From Acanthosepion esculentum (lineage: Eukaryota > Mollusca > Cephalopoda > Sepiida > Sepiidae), in assembly GCA_964036315.1 (NCBI GenBank), contig OZ038495.1:23150121-23214120 (forward strand): a stretch of 64,000 nt of DNA, in the 5' to 3' direction. The translations under genes were made by a program, and so were the position numbers. The notes beneath the pieces are model-generated. The model saw only the letters and a list, made by a program, of their open reading frames with translations. It ran no database searches and was not told the origin of the DNA. Shown here in pieces: positions 20,871-32,309 of the stretch (positions within the stretch are counted from its first letter, which is position 1; every line of letters begins with the position of its first letter).

Positions 20871-22372
20871 ATTGTGTATGAAGTACAAATCCAGTTTTCC
20901 ACTAAGTAGGCTCATACTACCAAAAAGAAAGAGGAGAGCAGAGCATCACCATCCTTTACTGTGTCCGATATCTACTGGCATGAACAAAGATTTTCAATGG
21001 AAAGTGAGAGCCCAAGGCAAATATCTATATATGGTAAAACAGTGCCAACTTCACCATGGAGCTGAAACCCCCTCAAATCAATAGTGAAGAAAAGGCTGTA
21101 GCAAACCACCAATCATTGCCACTACTTTCCATGACTGTATTGATTACCCCATTTTGGGTGAATCCAATTAGAGGAGAAACACAACTACAAGCTAGAAGAT
21201 AGCAGCCAGTGACTGCCATAGAAGAGGAAAGAGAGAAAGAGAAAGGCTGCTGCTAATGCTACAACTGCTACTGCAGTAGCAGCAGCTATATTAGCAAACA
21301 ATCACTGAACATTGTATTGTTGTGACAGATCACACCAGTACTGCTGGCCAGAGTCTTCACACAGTCTACTTCTATTACATGCTAACACCTACTCTATCAA
21401 AGACATTTTCAATATCTTTTCATTAATAAATAAATCTACATTGACCAAACTATTACTAAATAAAATTTAAATTGAGGTGTTAAAGTCTAGAGTAATAATA
21501 TAATTATCAAATTCACACACTCATAAAGCTTTAATCAATTAAAACAGGAGATGTTAAAGTTTCTCAAAAATAGTGAGATAAGAACCACCTTGAATTTTGG
21601 AATCTTAACTGTTCAGTCAGTCGACAACTTACTGAGGTAGCTTACATTATCATAGCAAATGTTCAATTTGTACAAAACGTCAATGTTAGATGTTCAGAAT
21701 ATTGACAGTCTTTATTGATAATATATGACACAAAGTCAAGGAAAGCAAAACAAGCAAGGAACTCTGAAAGGATGAGGAATACAATTGGCTGTCAAGTAAT
21801 CGTTGTTCATATTCAAGACATTTTATAAATGTGAATACATCACAAAATAACCAGCCATGGCAAAGAACATCTATAGATTCACTCTCCATATAAAGCTGGT
21901 CTTGTGAACTTCAACAGCCAATCAGAATAGCCGATACATTAATGTAGATATGTAATTTCTGAGTAACCATGGAGACAGTGATGTCAAAATCTGCAGAGTT
22001 TTCTCCACCAGTGAATTTATATAATTACACACAGCCAATGTTCATTGGACTCCCACTCAGATATAAATTAGGCTAACAAGAGATTCAATGGATGCATTTT
22101 TGTACACATTAACAGTCGTACAGCGCATACACGCAAATATACAGATAATAATGATGTGGTATGAGAACACAGATGTTTGCGTGTGCAGTAACAACAGAAC
22201 TCATCATATGACAAGTGATTCCTTTTGTAGGGACATAGTGTAAATTTTAAACAGGAATGTTTTTTGGTGAGATAAAACAGGAGAGCTAAAAATTAAGTTT
22301 ATTTTCCTTTCTTTTTTTAACATTGATAATGTGTGTGTTTGTGTGTTTTAAATATCATATAATATCTAAAAA

Positions 22373-22374
<2 letters not shown>

Positions 22375-22420
<46 letters not shown>
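22375..22420. repeat. (TA)n microsatellite
   Basis: About 20 TA units, flanked on both sides by a GTGTGTGTTTGTG-like motif (22331 and 22435). Confidence 0.9.
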
Positions 22421-22424
<4 letters not shown>

Positions 22425-23057
22425 TATAAATAATGTGTGTGTTTGTGCGTTTATAATACACAGTAGACATGAATCAAAATGGTATGAGTATTTAAGAATT
22501 ATAAAGAGAAGGGTGAAACATATTTGTTTCTCTCTGTAGGAAATTGACATGAATTAAACCAAACAGTGCTTCATATCTGAATCTTTCCAGCAATGAAACA
22601 ATTGTAAAATAGTGTAAAAGTAATATTAAACATGATTTAATAAAGTTTCAATAAATAAATATATTTTTTAAAAGTTAGAGAGGACAAACAACCATAAAGA
22701 GTAATCATTGAATTTACAACATATAAAAGTCAAAAAAAGATTTTATCTATTTCTTTCAATGTAATTGATAAACAATCTTAATTTAAAGGTTGAATATAAC
22801 AAATCCAATTAATAATTTGGTAAACATTTTCTTATGTATTTAAGGAAAGCTGATAATATAAGAAATAATCAAAAAGCTAAAGTAAGAAATATTAACGTAA
22901 ATAATATGAATATTCTGTCAAAGCTTAAGCTTTAATAGACTAATAATGTAGACAAAGAAAAGAAATTAAATGCTTTCATATTAATTAGATGTTAGATTAA
23001 AAAAATGACCTTGTACAGAATCATATAATAAAAACATTATTTCCAATTTTTAAATTT

Positions 23058-23133
23058 TCAGTATTTTTATTGAAAAAAAAAAAAAAATGATATTCAATAT
23101 TTTTATTGAAAAAAAAAAAAAAAAAAAAAATTA
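23058..23133. repeat. Tandem duplicate ending in A-runs
   Basis: CAGTATTTTTATTG plus about 15 A, then CAATATTTTTATTG plus about 23 A. A short tandem duplication including the A-run. Confidence 0.75.
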
Positions 23134-23336
23134 CTCCAAAGTTTGAAAAGAAATCAAAAATAAATACAAAACCTTTGATATCCTCAAACTGCTTATTTTT
23201 GATTCTGGATATTACAAAAACAAAAATGAAATAATTTATCCCCTACTTTTTACACACACACACACACATATATATAAAAACTCCATGTGTAATTTTAGCT
23301 GAACACTGAAGTAGTAATAGAGTCAAAGCTGTTATT

Positions 23337-23393
23337 TTTTATCCTTGCATCTTAGTGGCAATAAGCCTTGCTTGGGGTGAAATGATTAAAAAA
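23337..23393 (+). mobile_element. Terminal piece of LINE family J
   Basis: Only the last roughly 55 bp of the J tail: CCTTGCATCTTAGTGGC, then GCCTTGCTTGGGGTGAAATG and an A/T tail. An extreme 5' truncation. Confidence 0.65.
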
Positions 23394-23754
23394 ATATATA
23401 CATATTAAATACAGGATATTTTTCCCAATTTTATCATTGAGAAACCATGATCAGAAAATGTAATGGAAAGATATTTCATTACTGCCTTCTCCTTTTTACC
23501 TAATTTACAGAATGATGAAATTGACAAGTTTTATTAGCTTCTTAAAAATTTCAATGTTAGAGAAATCTTAGAAGTGTCTTTGAAGTTTACTCAGCTCTTT
23601 ACTACTTGTACAGTCAGTCAATCAATTGTGGATCATTATTTACAAGCCTTACAAAGAACTCAGAAGCTAGAAAAATGGGTTCTATATGAACTTACAAAAC
23701 TGGACATGGATTTGTGTTTTCTTGCCAAATTTATTTAATCTGTAAAGTAAGACA

Positions 23755-25970
23755 ACCCTAAGAATTAGAAAATCTACCATGATTTATTTATTGGTGGACA
23801 TAATATTCAAAATATAAAATATGCAGATAACATTGCATTGATGGCAGACTCAGAAAAACTGAAAGAATTATTGGAGGAAGTAGTAAATGAAAACAAAAAA
23901 GAAAGGACTAACCATCAACTAATAACACAGAAAGTATGGCTGTTAGCAAAAGAGACAGCCTGTGGCCTGAGTTACATATTGGGGACATCAAAATCAAGCA
24001 GGTAAATTTAACTATCTGGATAGTGTAGTAATAAGTGACATAGAAATCTGAAGGCATACAGGAATAGCAAAAGACGCCTTTCAGAAATTAACAAAGTATT
24101 AAAAGTAGGTACCTCCCAAAATTCACTGAAAAAAAGAGCATACCATGATGAAAAAATGCCCTAAACTTGATAAAAACAAAGTTTTATTACCAAAATCTTT
24201 TAATATTTTTCATACTTTTTAGAATGTTTTGAAAACTTGGTTAAAAACTTTTGTTTTTCTTGTATCAGTGAATGGACTGTAAATTAGCATAGCAAATGTT
24301 GGCATTTTGTTTTTAGTGAAAGACACATTAATTTGTAAATTCTTGTAAAATTCAAATAATTGTCGGACATTAATAAAACTTTCAGGATATATTCACAAAT
24401 GAATGAAATTATTTACTTAATTTATGAAAACTTAAGAAATTCAACAAGATAATTTTTAATGGTCATATTAGTGAAAGTAGAATTTCTTGGAGAATCTAAA
24501 TCATATATTTTTTTTTTTGGAAAACACAAATTCATTAATTGCTATTTATTGAATAAAATATATTAAGGACACTATTGTATAAAGAAAAAAAATTTTCTCA
24601 GTGAATAATGAATTTTTGCAAGACTTGTTTTCAGTTTTTTAAATTGTAATTAGAACAAATTATAAAGTTTTAAAATCTTTTAAAATTTAGTTTCGGTGAT
24701 GTAAACTAAAGGTTAGGGAATATTGTTATTAAGTAAAACTATACTTACTAAGCATAAATTGAAAAGCTTATTACAATATAAGGTCACAATTTTGAAAATT
24801 TGGGGATGTGTATAAATGTGCTGATTTTTGTAGATATGTATGTCCATACCAGACATTATCAGAAAATAAGAGTGATAACTATAGTAAATTTAAAGCCAAA
24901 GTATCTAAAATTCAATAAAACATTAGATTATGGAGAATATTTTCATAATTTTTTAAGATTACCGAGTACTTAAGTATTATACTAAAAAGGTGCTCATGTT
25001 TTATATTCTTCAATTATTTTAATGGATATATCCACTGTAGAAAAAAATTAGATAAATGTCCATGTCATCAAGTTGTCAACATCAAACAGATACAGCTGTG
25101 TTAAAAATGCATTTCTGTGATATTTTAAACTTAAAATAAGTAATATTTGTTTAAAATCAGATTAATTGAACTTTAAATCAGTTAATATTCCTCAAATAAG
25201 GTGTCAGAAATATATATTTTATTTCTTGAAGATTTTTTAATAAAGAGAATTACATTCTGATGACAGATGGCTAAAAATGGTGCTAAATTAAAAAATTTCA
25301 GAAATTTCAAAATGAAAGCACATTCCAGTAAATTTAAATTAGTTTTGAAATAGAGCAAAGTATTTTGCTTATTGGAAATATTAAATTTAATCTATTTGCT
25401 TGCAATTAAAACTAAAATAAAAGCTGCAAGAAAGATTTTTTCATTTTTAAAAATTCATTTTAAACCTCAGGTATCACTTTTTTGGGAGGTCCCTAATTAA
25501 AAGATAGGGAACTTTTCCAAGAAAGAAAAGTGCTAAACTGCTATGTAATATCTAATTTCCTATGTGAATACTGGACAATTTCCTCACCACAGAGGAAGAA
25601 GAAACTTAATGCAGCAGATACAGTTCTATCAACAGATGGTGACAATACCATAGTCAGAACATGTGAGCAACAAAGAAGTTTTAATGAAAAGAATTATAAA
25701 GATTACAGTCAGAAAGAAACAGCTGAAGTTTCTAGAAAACATGAGGAAAGAAAGGTTAGAGAATTTAATACTCATAAGACATTCTGAAGGCAAAAGAAAC
25801 AAGAGTAAACAGTGAGTAACCTACTAGTAATCTAGCTTGATTGAATGGTTGAATGGCAGAGCAATGACAAAGAGAAATATTAAATTGGTAATAGTTAAAG
25901 TAAAAAAAAGTGAGGAAGTTGTGAAGAGCCACAATGGACCATATCCTGAGAGGAGATGTCATATAAAAGA
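23755..25970 (+). mobile_element. LINE family L fragment split by hAT-like element
   Basis: Left half 23755-24105 encodes an RT segment (YADNIALMADSEKLKEL, the YADD box altered to YADN) and an FNYLDSVVIS-like patch. Right half 25496-25970 resumes in the same direction with VLNCYVISNFLCEYWTIS, the QRSFNEK and VSRKHEERKVREF patches, and the terminal LWRATMDHILRG-type end. The interruption is exactly one hAT-like element plus its 8-bp duplication. Many stops. Confidence 0.75.
24106..25495. mobile_element. hAT-like non-autonomous DNA transposon
   Basis: The ends are inverted repeats: TAGGTACCTCCCAAAA on the left and, reverse-complemented, TAGGGACCTCCCAAAA on the right (15 of 16 identical). The 8-bp duplication ATTAAAAG sits at 24098-24105 and 25496-25503. 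An 8-bp duplication with a YAGGG-type tip is the hallmark of the hAT superfamily. The 1390-bp interior has no substantial open frame, so it depends on a transposase from elsewhere. A truncated, inverted relative lies at 46196-47345. Confidence 0.85.
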
Positions 25971-25984
25971 TGTTACTGATGATA

Positions 25985-26095
25985 AAAATGGATTTTTTAA
26001 TACTAAAGTTAACTCAATACAAAGTTCAGCCAGTGCCAGAGGGTTACGAAATGAGGTGTGTGATATGAATGTAAGTAGCAGGAAGTGATAATTAT
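25985..26095 (-). mobile_element. LINE family K 3' tail fragment
   Basis: CTCAATACAAAGTTCAGCC, then AGAGGGTTACGAAATGAGG and GTGTGATATGAATGTAAG match the tails at 31.9 kb and 51.8 kb. Antisense, about 110 bp. Confidence 0.5.
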
Positions 26096-26759
26096 GAAAA
26101 TAGATAGATTACAATCTTAACTTCTTCAAGTCAATTGTTAATGTTCAGAGAAGCATCCACGTCAGTTTGTTCTACAGAGTAGCATTTATTACAAGAATTC
26201 AAAATATATTTTTTTTTAAATTCATAGATTAGCCTTCACTTCAACATCTAAACCTAACTAAAATCTACTGGGCAAAATGTTCTGTATTTGATGGAATTTA
26301 AAGGAAGGTCTTTATTATGAATTGCTAAACCTTGAACAAAGTGTTACTGCACCAATGCTACTGTGAGCAACTGGCTCTACTGAATAACACATTGGAAGTG
26401 AAAATATATTCACTGGTCAAAGAAGTGGACAAGTGATTTTGCTGCATGGCAAATGTAACAGTATATGTTATAGAATATTCTCTGGGTCTGTTAGATTTTA
26501 GTTTATCACTTATTTTACTCCATTCAACACTCCTTTTCTGGTCAGTGATTCCTACAATTCAAGATATTCAAGAATTCATTGACTTAAAATTGAAACTTTT
26601 CTTTTTTGATTGAATACACAATTTAGCTGAAAGGTGACATGAAATTACAGAAAGCTAAGGAAATACTTTGATAGTTGAATCATGCTGTGAATTAACATGA
26701 ATAAAAGATTTTGTCGAATTCATGCTGCAAACGGCTCACCATCCCACATTTGGACATGT

Positions 26760-27060
26760 TCAATCTATTTACATAAACTTGTTAGGTTATTTGCTATTTT
26801 TTTTTTTTTTCACCCTGTAAGATTTAATATGTCTTATGAATATCAAATTCTCCAAGTCTTCCTTTCTCATTAGGTGTTTCATAAATTTCAACTGTCTCGT
26901 TTGGATTCTAAGCACAAGTGTCTTTTTTGTTCCCATTTTACTTAAAATTCCTTGTTGCTCCCATAGTATTCTTAATATCCTTCTCTAATTAATAATTTAT
27001 CTTACAGGTATTTTTAGGGCACAGGTGAGTTAATATTACACATGCTACCATCATTATTAA
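26760..27060 (-). mobile_element. LINE family L 3' fragment
   Basis: Antisense marks of the L C-terminus (TTAATATGTCTTATGAATATC, CTTTCTCATTAGGTGTTTC, TTGTTCCCATTTTACTTAAAA) without the very last segment. Just to its right, around 27105-27130, GCCTTTACCGATTAGGC could be the A-box half of another tRNA-like remnant. Confidence 0.6.
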
Positions 27061-27130
27061 TTTTTCTAATCTTTATTCTTTTTCCTTGGGAAATCCATCT
27101 TAATGCAACAGCTGCCTTTACCGATTAGGC

Positions 27131-28361
27131 AATGGAGATCTTCCAGTTGCAGTTATTCAACTCTATCAATACTTTTTATTTTCCTCTGACTATCTGATAC
27201 AGTGACATTTATTATTATTTTTTACATATTGGAAATATTTATATTTTTTAATTACTTAGATAAAACTTTGCCATTAGTTATTTTTTAACTAGTATTTTTT
27301 ATTTTAATTTCAGTTGCTTTTTTTAAACCCTGAAAAAGCATTATTTTACTTTTCTTATGCACAACTGTTGATTGCCATAAATTCGATATGTAAATATTAA
27401 AAAAAATGTATACTATACATTCTATGGTTTGAGTGAGAAAAAATGTGGTTTTATTTTCACAACTTGTGTTTGTTTAAAAGATGATGGATCAAAGACTATT
27501 TTGTATTTGTTTAGTTCAACAGATATGAGTGTACTTAAAAAAATATAGCTGAAGCATGTGAAAAGCAAAGAGGAGATAATTAAGCAATGAAAAAGGTCAG
27601 GAAAAGGTATGTCGTATGTACTTGGCCATAAAATTTATATATATAAAGAAATATTGCTAAAAAAAAAAAAAAAAAAATGAAACAGCTGTAGCACAAGTTT
27701 CCAAGATAAGAAAACTATGTATGTCAAGGTAATCCAGTAGCAGAATAAAGATTTAAGTTTTATCTGTTTATATCAGCTGACAATAGTCACAAGATTTTTT
27801 TTTTCATGTCAGCTGAACAAATACTGTAGCTTTTAGTCTTTTGTTATCCTCACTGAGCAATAGTTCTGCAAAACAACAGCAAGTTATTACCATTTTAGTC
27901 TATCTACTATTATTTTTTCATATAATGTGGTAGGGATTTTGAGCTTTTATTTTAGTTTGAAATTTTTGTGTAGAAAAATTTTATAAGGAAATATGTCAAG
28001 CTAAGTTCAGGGAAAATTGAGATCATATTTCAATATTTTAGCATTGATAAGCTTGCATTATTTTTGCTTCATAGAAATAAAGATTTTTTTTTTTTTTAAA
28101 TTTTATTTTTGCAGCTTGATATTTTTATTTCTGCATCAATGTATTATTGGCATAAAGTGGAACATATTGCACCCAGAGACAAATTTGATATGTAAAGGTC
28201 AGAATTTTCACTTAAGAAATAAAACACAAAATGATAATATCAAGAAACGGACATCAAAACAATTCTATTTATATTTCTACACTAATGAGAAACACAGGAT
28301 ATGCAAAATAAAGAAAAAGAATATTAACTGAAAAAATACATTCTATACAGAGAACTACTTC
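27131..28361. other. No feature recognised
   Basis: AT-rich DNA with A-runs near 27660. The 104-codon frame at 28017-28331 is low-complexity and has no recognisable domain. Confidence 0.4.
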
Positions 28362-28372
28362 AAAATAAGACA

Positions 28373-28738
28373 GAGTTTACACTATTTACATGTGGACGAT
28401 TATCCTCATCTTTGTTGTTGTTATCACAACATTTCAACTGTTGTTCCCTCTGGCCTTCATCAGGTATGTATCAACGCAGGTCACCTACAGGGATAATAGT
28501 CTAATGAACTAAAAATAGGAACTAGATGAGATATTCTTAGACATGGGAAAAGTCTACCCCTGTAGATTAAATAAAAGGTTCAGTTCAGAATTCCCTGTAA
28601 GATACACAGATTGACATACACCTGATGAAGGCCGGAGTGCACAATGGCTGAAACATCGTGATAACAAAAACAAAGATGAAGACAACAATCTGCATATAAA
28701 TAGTGTAAATAATATCACCTCATCCCAGAAATTCAGAC
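28373..28738. mobile_element. Foldback element (FB), short form
   Basis: Inverted arms of about 100 bp: 28375-28470 (TTTACACTATTTACATGTGG, CTCATCTTTGTTGTTGTTATC, CTTCATCAGGT) against 28612-28712 (ACCTGATGAAGGCCGGAGTG, GATAACAAAAACAAAGATG, AATAGTGTAAAT). The outer TCATCCCAGAAATTCAGAC lies at the right, so this copy is inverted relative to those at 13.9 and 58.7 kb. Flanks AAAATAAGACA (28362-28372) and AAAAAAAGACA (28739-28749) may be an 11-bp target duplication. No tRNA-like core was noticed. Confidence 0.7.
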
Positions 28739-29034
28739 AAAAAAAGACACGGGTTTCTTTTTTTTTTTTTTTTTTTTACTTGAAATGTTTATACAATAAT
28801 TCTTTGAACTTGCATCCTCATCATTTTTTTTATTTTAGTAAAGGAAGAAAGAATTTATTACTTACAAAAACATGATCTGAAATAAAATAATTTAAGCATC
28901 ACTGATAATTTTGTTTACTTGAAAAAGTATAGAATATTTTTCTTAAAATGCTGTGTCGTTTCAACTATCCACAACTTCAACATTTTTAAATTCTTCGACA
29001 GGTTTGTTGTTGTGAAAGATAGTGAAATTGTATT

Positions 29035-29235
29035 CTCTTGCCTTCTAGACTGGTTGCCCTAGTAAGGGTAAAGAGCCCAACCTGACTTACTATTTTATCC
29101 ATAGCTCAAAGAAGTGACAGATCTATACCTCTACTAAGAACAATTGTGTGAACTAAATACAACAATTTGGGTTAGAATCGGAAATTAACCTGCTGTTTTC
29201 TGCACCAATGACCACTATACTACCTATAGATTCAT
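29035..29235 (-). mobile_element. SINE, type B
   Basis: GCCTTCTAGACTGGTTGCCC, then AAGAGCCCAACCTG, then ATTTTATCCATAGCTC and a degenerate head ending CACTATACTACCTATAG. Same layout as 3510-3735 but more diverged. Confidence 0.6.
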
Positions 29236-29761
29236 ATAATAAGTAGTATATGAAATAAAATGAAAAGAGTTTCTGAAAGAGACAAGAGTAGTAAATAAAT
29301 CACTACACTTTAAGCACACCTATAAATAATTAATGAAATAATGTTACAAAGCAAAAGTGTAAAATATTTTCTGAATTGGATTAAAGGATTGTTGCTTGGA
29401 GGCATTCAAAGCAAGAAAGAGCTACTGAATGGGAAAACAAAAAAAAATACTCATGAATTCTTCAATGGGAATGAAATAAAATAAAAAGAAATTTGATTTG
29501 ACAGCAAGATAAAGAGAATTTTTTAAAAAGAAAAAATAACAATGCAATTTGTTCAAATAATCAGTGTATCTCTAAATGTATGATGAGTAATCTTATATTG
29601 CAGTCATGCAAAAAAAAAAAAATACTTAAATTATTTTTTTATTTTATTTTTGGTTTTAACAAAGATAATTTCTTTGGACTAGGGCAAGTACAACCAATTT
29701 TGACAATATGTTAGATTGAATATATATTCAAAGTTAAAATCAGACAAATCCCACTACCTGA

Positions 29762-29799
29762 GTGTTCTATAGCACATGTGTTAATGTGCTATAGAACAC
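29762..29799. repeat. Perfect 16-bp inverted repeat hairpin
   Basis: GTGTTCTATAGCACAT is mirrored by ATGTGCTATAGAACAC with a 6-nt loop. It lies 9 bases left of the 204-bp direct repeat. No T-run or other terminator mark follows. Confidence 0.8.
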
Positions 29800-29808
29800 A
29801 AAATGAAC

Positions 29809-30012
29809 ATGACTATTTCCTTTACTACACTGATAGCCACTGCACTATCCACATATATCCAACAACATACTACCATTGTATAAATAAAGTGTTCTTGATT
29901 TGCATTCTCAAAATGTCACTGAATGTGACAGTCACTTAAAGAAGTTCAGAGAATTCAGAAGCTGAAATGGTGGGATAAAGACAACAAAGATGAAGAAACT
30001 GGTTGAAAAGAA
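29809..30012 (+). repeat. 204-bp direct repeat, copy 1
   Basis: Matches 30819-31022 without gaps, with five mismatches counted by eye. Its right end (GAAATGGTGGGATAAAGACA, ACAAAGATGAAGA) resembles an FB arm, and its left part (TAGCCACTGCACTATCCAC) resembles a SINE head read backwards. Confidence 0.85.
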
Positions 30013-30681
30013 CAGGGCAAAAACATATATTTCATGGGCTATAAAACAATAAAAGTAAAAGGACATCTGGGCCCCTGAAATTGGTAGGTTCTATCCCTTT
30101 ATCAGATAAGCAAATGGTCTATGAAAAGGCACCATAAGAAAAAAGATGAGTTCTGAAATTCCCTATGAAGGATAACAAATATGAAAGCTTTCAGAATGTA
30201 GAGTAACTGGCCATGGTTAAATATAACGGGCAGAAATGCCAAACAAAAAGAATTGATAAACAATAACAAAAGACAGAAAAGAACAGGGTAAGAACAATAC
30301 TAAGCAAACAATATGTGCAAGACAAAAATAGGCAAAGCAACAGTAATGGGGCAAAAAAGTTCACAAACTAAGAATGATGTTAACACACAAAAGGGATACA
30401 GACAAGTGATCAGAGAGTTCTAACTTCAAGTCAAGAAAAAACAAAAACATGGCAGATGAGACTGAGAAGTGGTTTATCTTATTGGCTAGGAAGATGTCCC
30501 AGCATTCATCTGTACAGTTTGTATATAAATTTGGAGAGGGGGATATTTTGCAGTCATTCCCTCACAGATTGGAACCAACACAAACTCATGATCATAAGTC
30601 CCATAAACCATTATTGTCATAGGGGCACCACATGTGTTGCAGGTGTGTCTAGGACAAGATAGCCTATCCCACTTCAGGCCA

Positions 30682-30818
30682 GTTTTGAATTCAGAGTTTT
30701 CCTTCTAGACTTATTACCTTACCAAAGTTAAAGAACCCAACCTGCCTTTTATTTAACCCATAGCTAGAAGTAGATGGATTTATGTCTTTGCCAAAACAGA
30801 ATCAACTGTAATTTGAAA
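30682..30818 (-). mobile_element. SINE, type B, truncated
   Basis: TTTTGAATTCAGAGTTTTCC, then CTAGACTTATTACC, then AACCCAACCTGCC and TTTAACCCATAGCTAG. The head region is replaced from 30819 by the second copy of the 204-bp repeat. Confidence 0.6.
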
Positions 30819-31022
30819 ATGACTATTTCCTTTACTACACTGATAGCCACTGAACTATCCACATATATCCAACAACATACAACAATTGTATAAATAAAGT
30901 GTTCTTGATTTGCATTCTCAAAATGTCACTGAATGTGACAGTCACTTAAGGAAGCTCAGAGAATTCAGAAGCTGAAATGGTGGGATAAAGACAACAAAGA
31001 TGAAGAAACTGGTTGAAAAGAA
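30819..31022 (+). repeat. 204-bp direct repeat, copy 2
   Basis: Second copy of 29809-30012, offset 1010 bp, same orientation. It directly follows a truncated type B SINE, whereas copy 1 follows a hairpin. Confidence 0.85.
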
Positions 31023-31864
31023 TCAATTTATAATCACAACACCTTGTTTCAAAACTTTAGATTTTAGAAATATAAAAATTATCAGACAATAACCAGTTTT
31101 GTATTTGGGAATTTCCCCCCCCCAAAAAGTCGTAATTTTTTTTCTATGACCAACGTCTTGGATATGGTTTAAAAATCTTTACTGCAAAGATTTATTAACA
31201 GTAGCTATTAAAATTAATATAAATGTTGTATTATCTTGGTGACTGCAAACCTTTTAAAACTCTTATTTTTATACAAGTATAGTTCTTATCTGAGATAGCC
31301 ATTAGTATTTCAAAAATAATTTGTACAGTTCAACTCCTCTTATTTCTTTTTATATGCCTTAACATGAAGTAGAGTGTAGAATAGATCAGACAAAATGTTG
31401 TAGTAACAAACTAAGCAACACAAAGAATTAAATCAAGTATCTGTACAACTTTTGTAATATTAATGTTCACTTCATAATAGCAGAAGTAAAATCTTGGGCA
31501 ACATATGTACATATATAAAATGCAATGTGTATTCAAATATATTTTAGTGTGTAACACTTTTTACAGAACATACTGATCCTTGGCAGAAGTCCATGGATGT
31601 ACAAGTACAGATCTATACAGAAATAATCTTATTAATTTTTATATATACTACGCCTATAGATAATATATTTTATAGCAAAATATGAATTCTTTCCATTTGA
31701 TAGTAAGTACACACACAAAAAAAATGTCATAAAAGGTCATGTTGATAAAATTTCGAAACAACATAAAGCTTAAAACAAGGATGAAAAAAAATAATTGTTA
31801 TATATAATTTTCTTATAATTTCTCTCATTGATTAAGATGTTTATACAAATCTGTTGTAACTATA

Positions 31865-31995
31865 GTTCACCCAATACAAGGCCCAAGAGCCACTCAAAGT
31901 AGACGGTTACTAAATGAGGTATGTGATATAGACATAAGAGGAGGAAATAGGAAGTGAAGGTTACAAGGATATGGAGGATAGATAACGATTGATCC
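31865..31995 (-). mobile_element. LINE family K 3' tail fragment
   Basis: AGTTCACCCAATACAAGGCC, then CGGTTACTAAATGAGG and GAGGAAATAGGAAGTGAAGG. It matches the plus-strand appearance of the K tail at 51.75 kb (GGTTCATCCAATACAAGGCC). Confidence 0.55.
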
Positions 31996-32309
31996 TGGAC
32001 TTGGAGAGGTCCATGGAAAGATTTTGAAAAGGAATACACTTACATTTTATTTTTCCACCCTCTTTGATCTGACAAACTCAACAATCAATAATTTTTTTAA
32101 ATGCAAGAGTCAGATGTAAGTCTTGAAAAGAGATAGTTTTTATAACTTATTCAGAATCAGATTAAAAAAGTGTTTTCTTGGATTAAGGATTAGTTAAAGC
32201 TATTCCAGTTTGATAACAGACATGGAAAATACACATTATGAAGAAAAAGATGAATAGTTAGTAGAATAAACTCTGGAATAGTTATTTATTAAGAACATGT
32301 CAGTTTTGG

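Larger units (their letters stand above)
18698..23050. other. Longest low-repeat stretch; no gene recognised
   Basis: No transposase, reverse transcriptase or SINE piece was recognised over about 4.3 kb, apart from microsatellites. Short frames (for example 20872-21084 plus and 21686-21889 minus) have no family resemblance. It could be intronic or intergenic host DNA; I cannot tell which. Confidence 0.4.

Noticed and set aside
21235..21300. Trinucleotide-rich coding region (CTG/GCA repeats)
   Set aside because: Short imperfect GCTGCT/GCAGCA stretch around a CTACTGCAGTAG palindrome, with stops nearby in all frames.
28017..28331. 104-codon plus-strand gene
   Set aside because: Low-complexity Phe/Leu/Lys-rich translation of AT-rich DNA with no domain.
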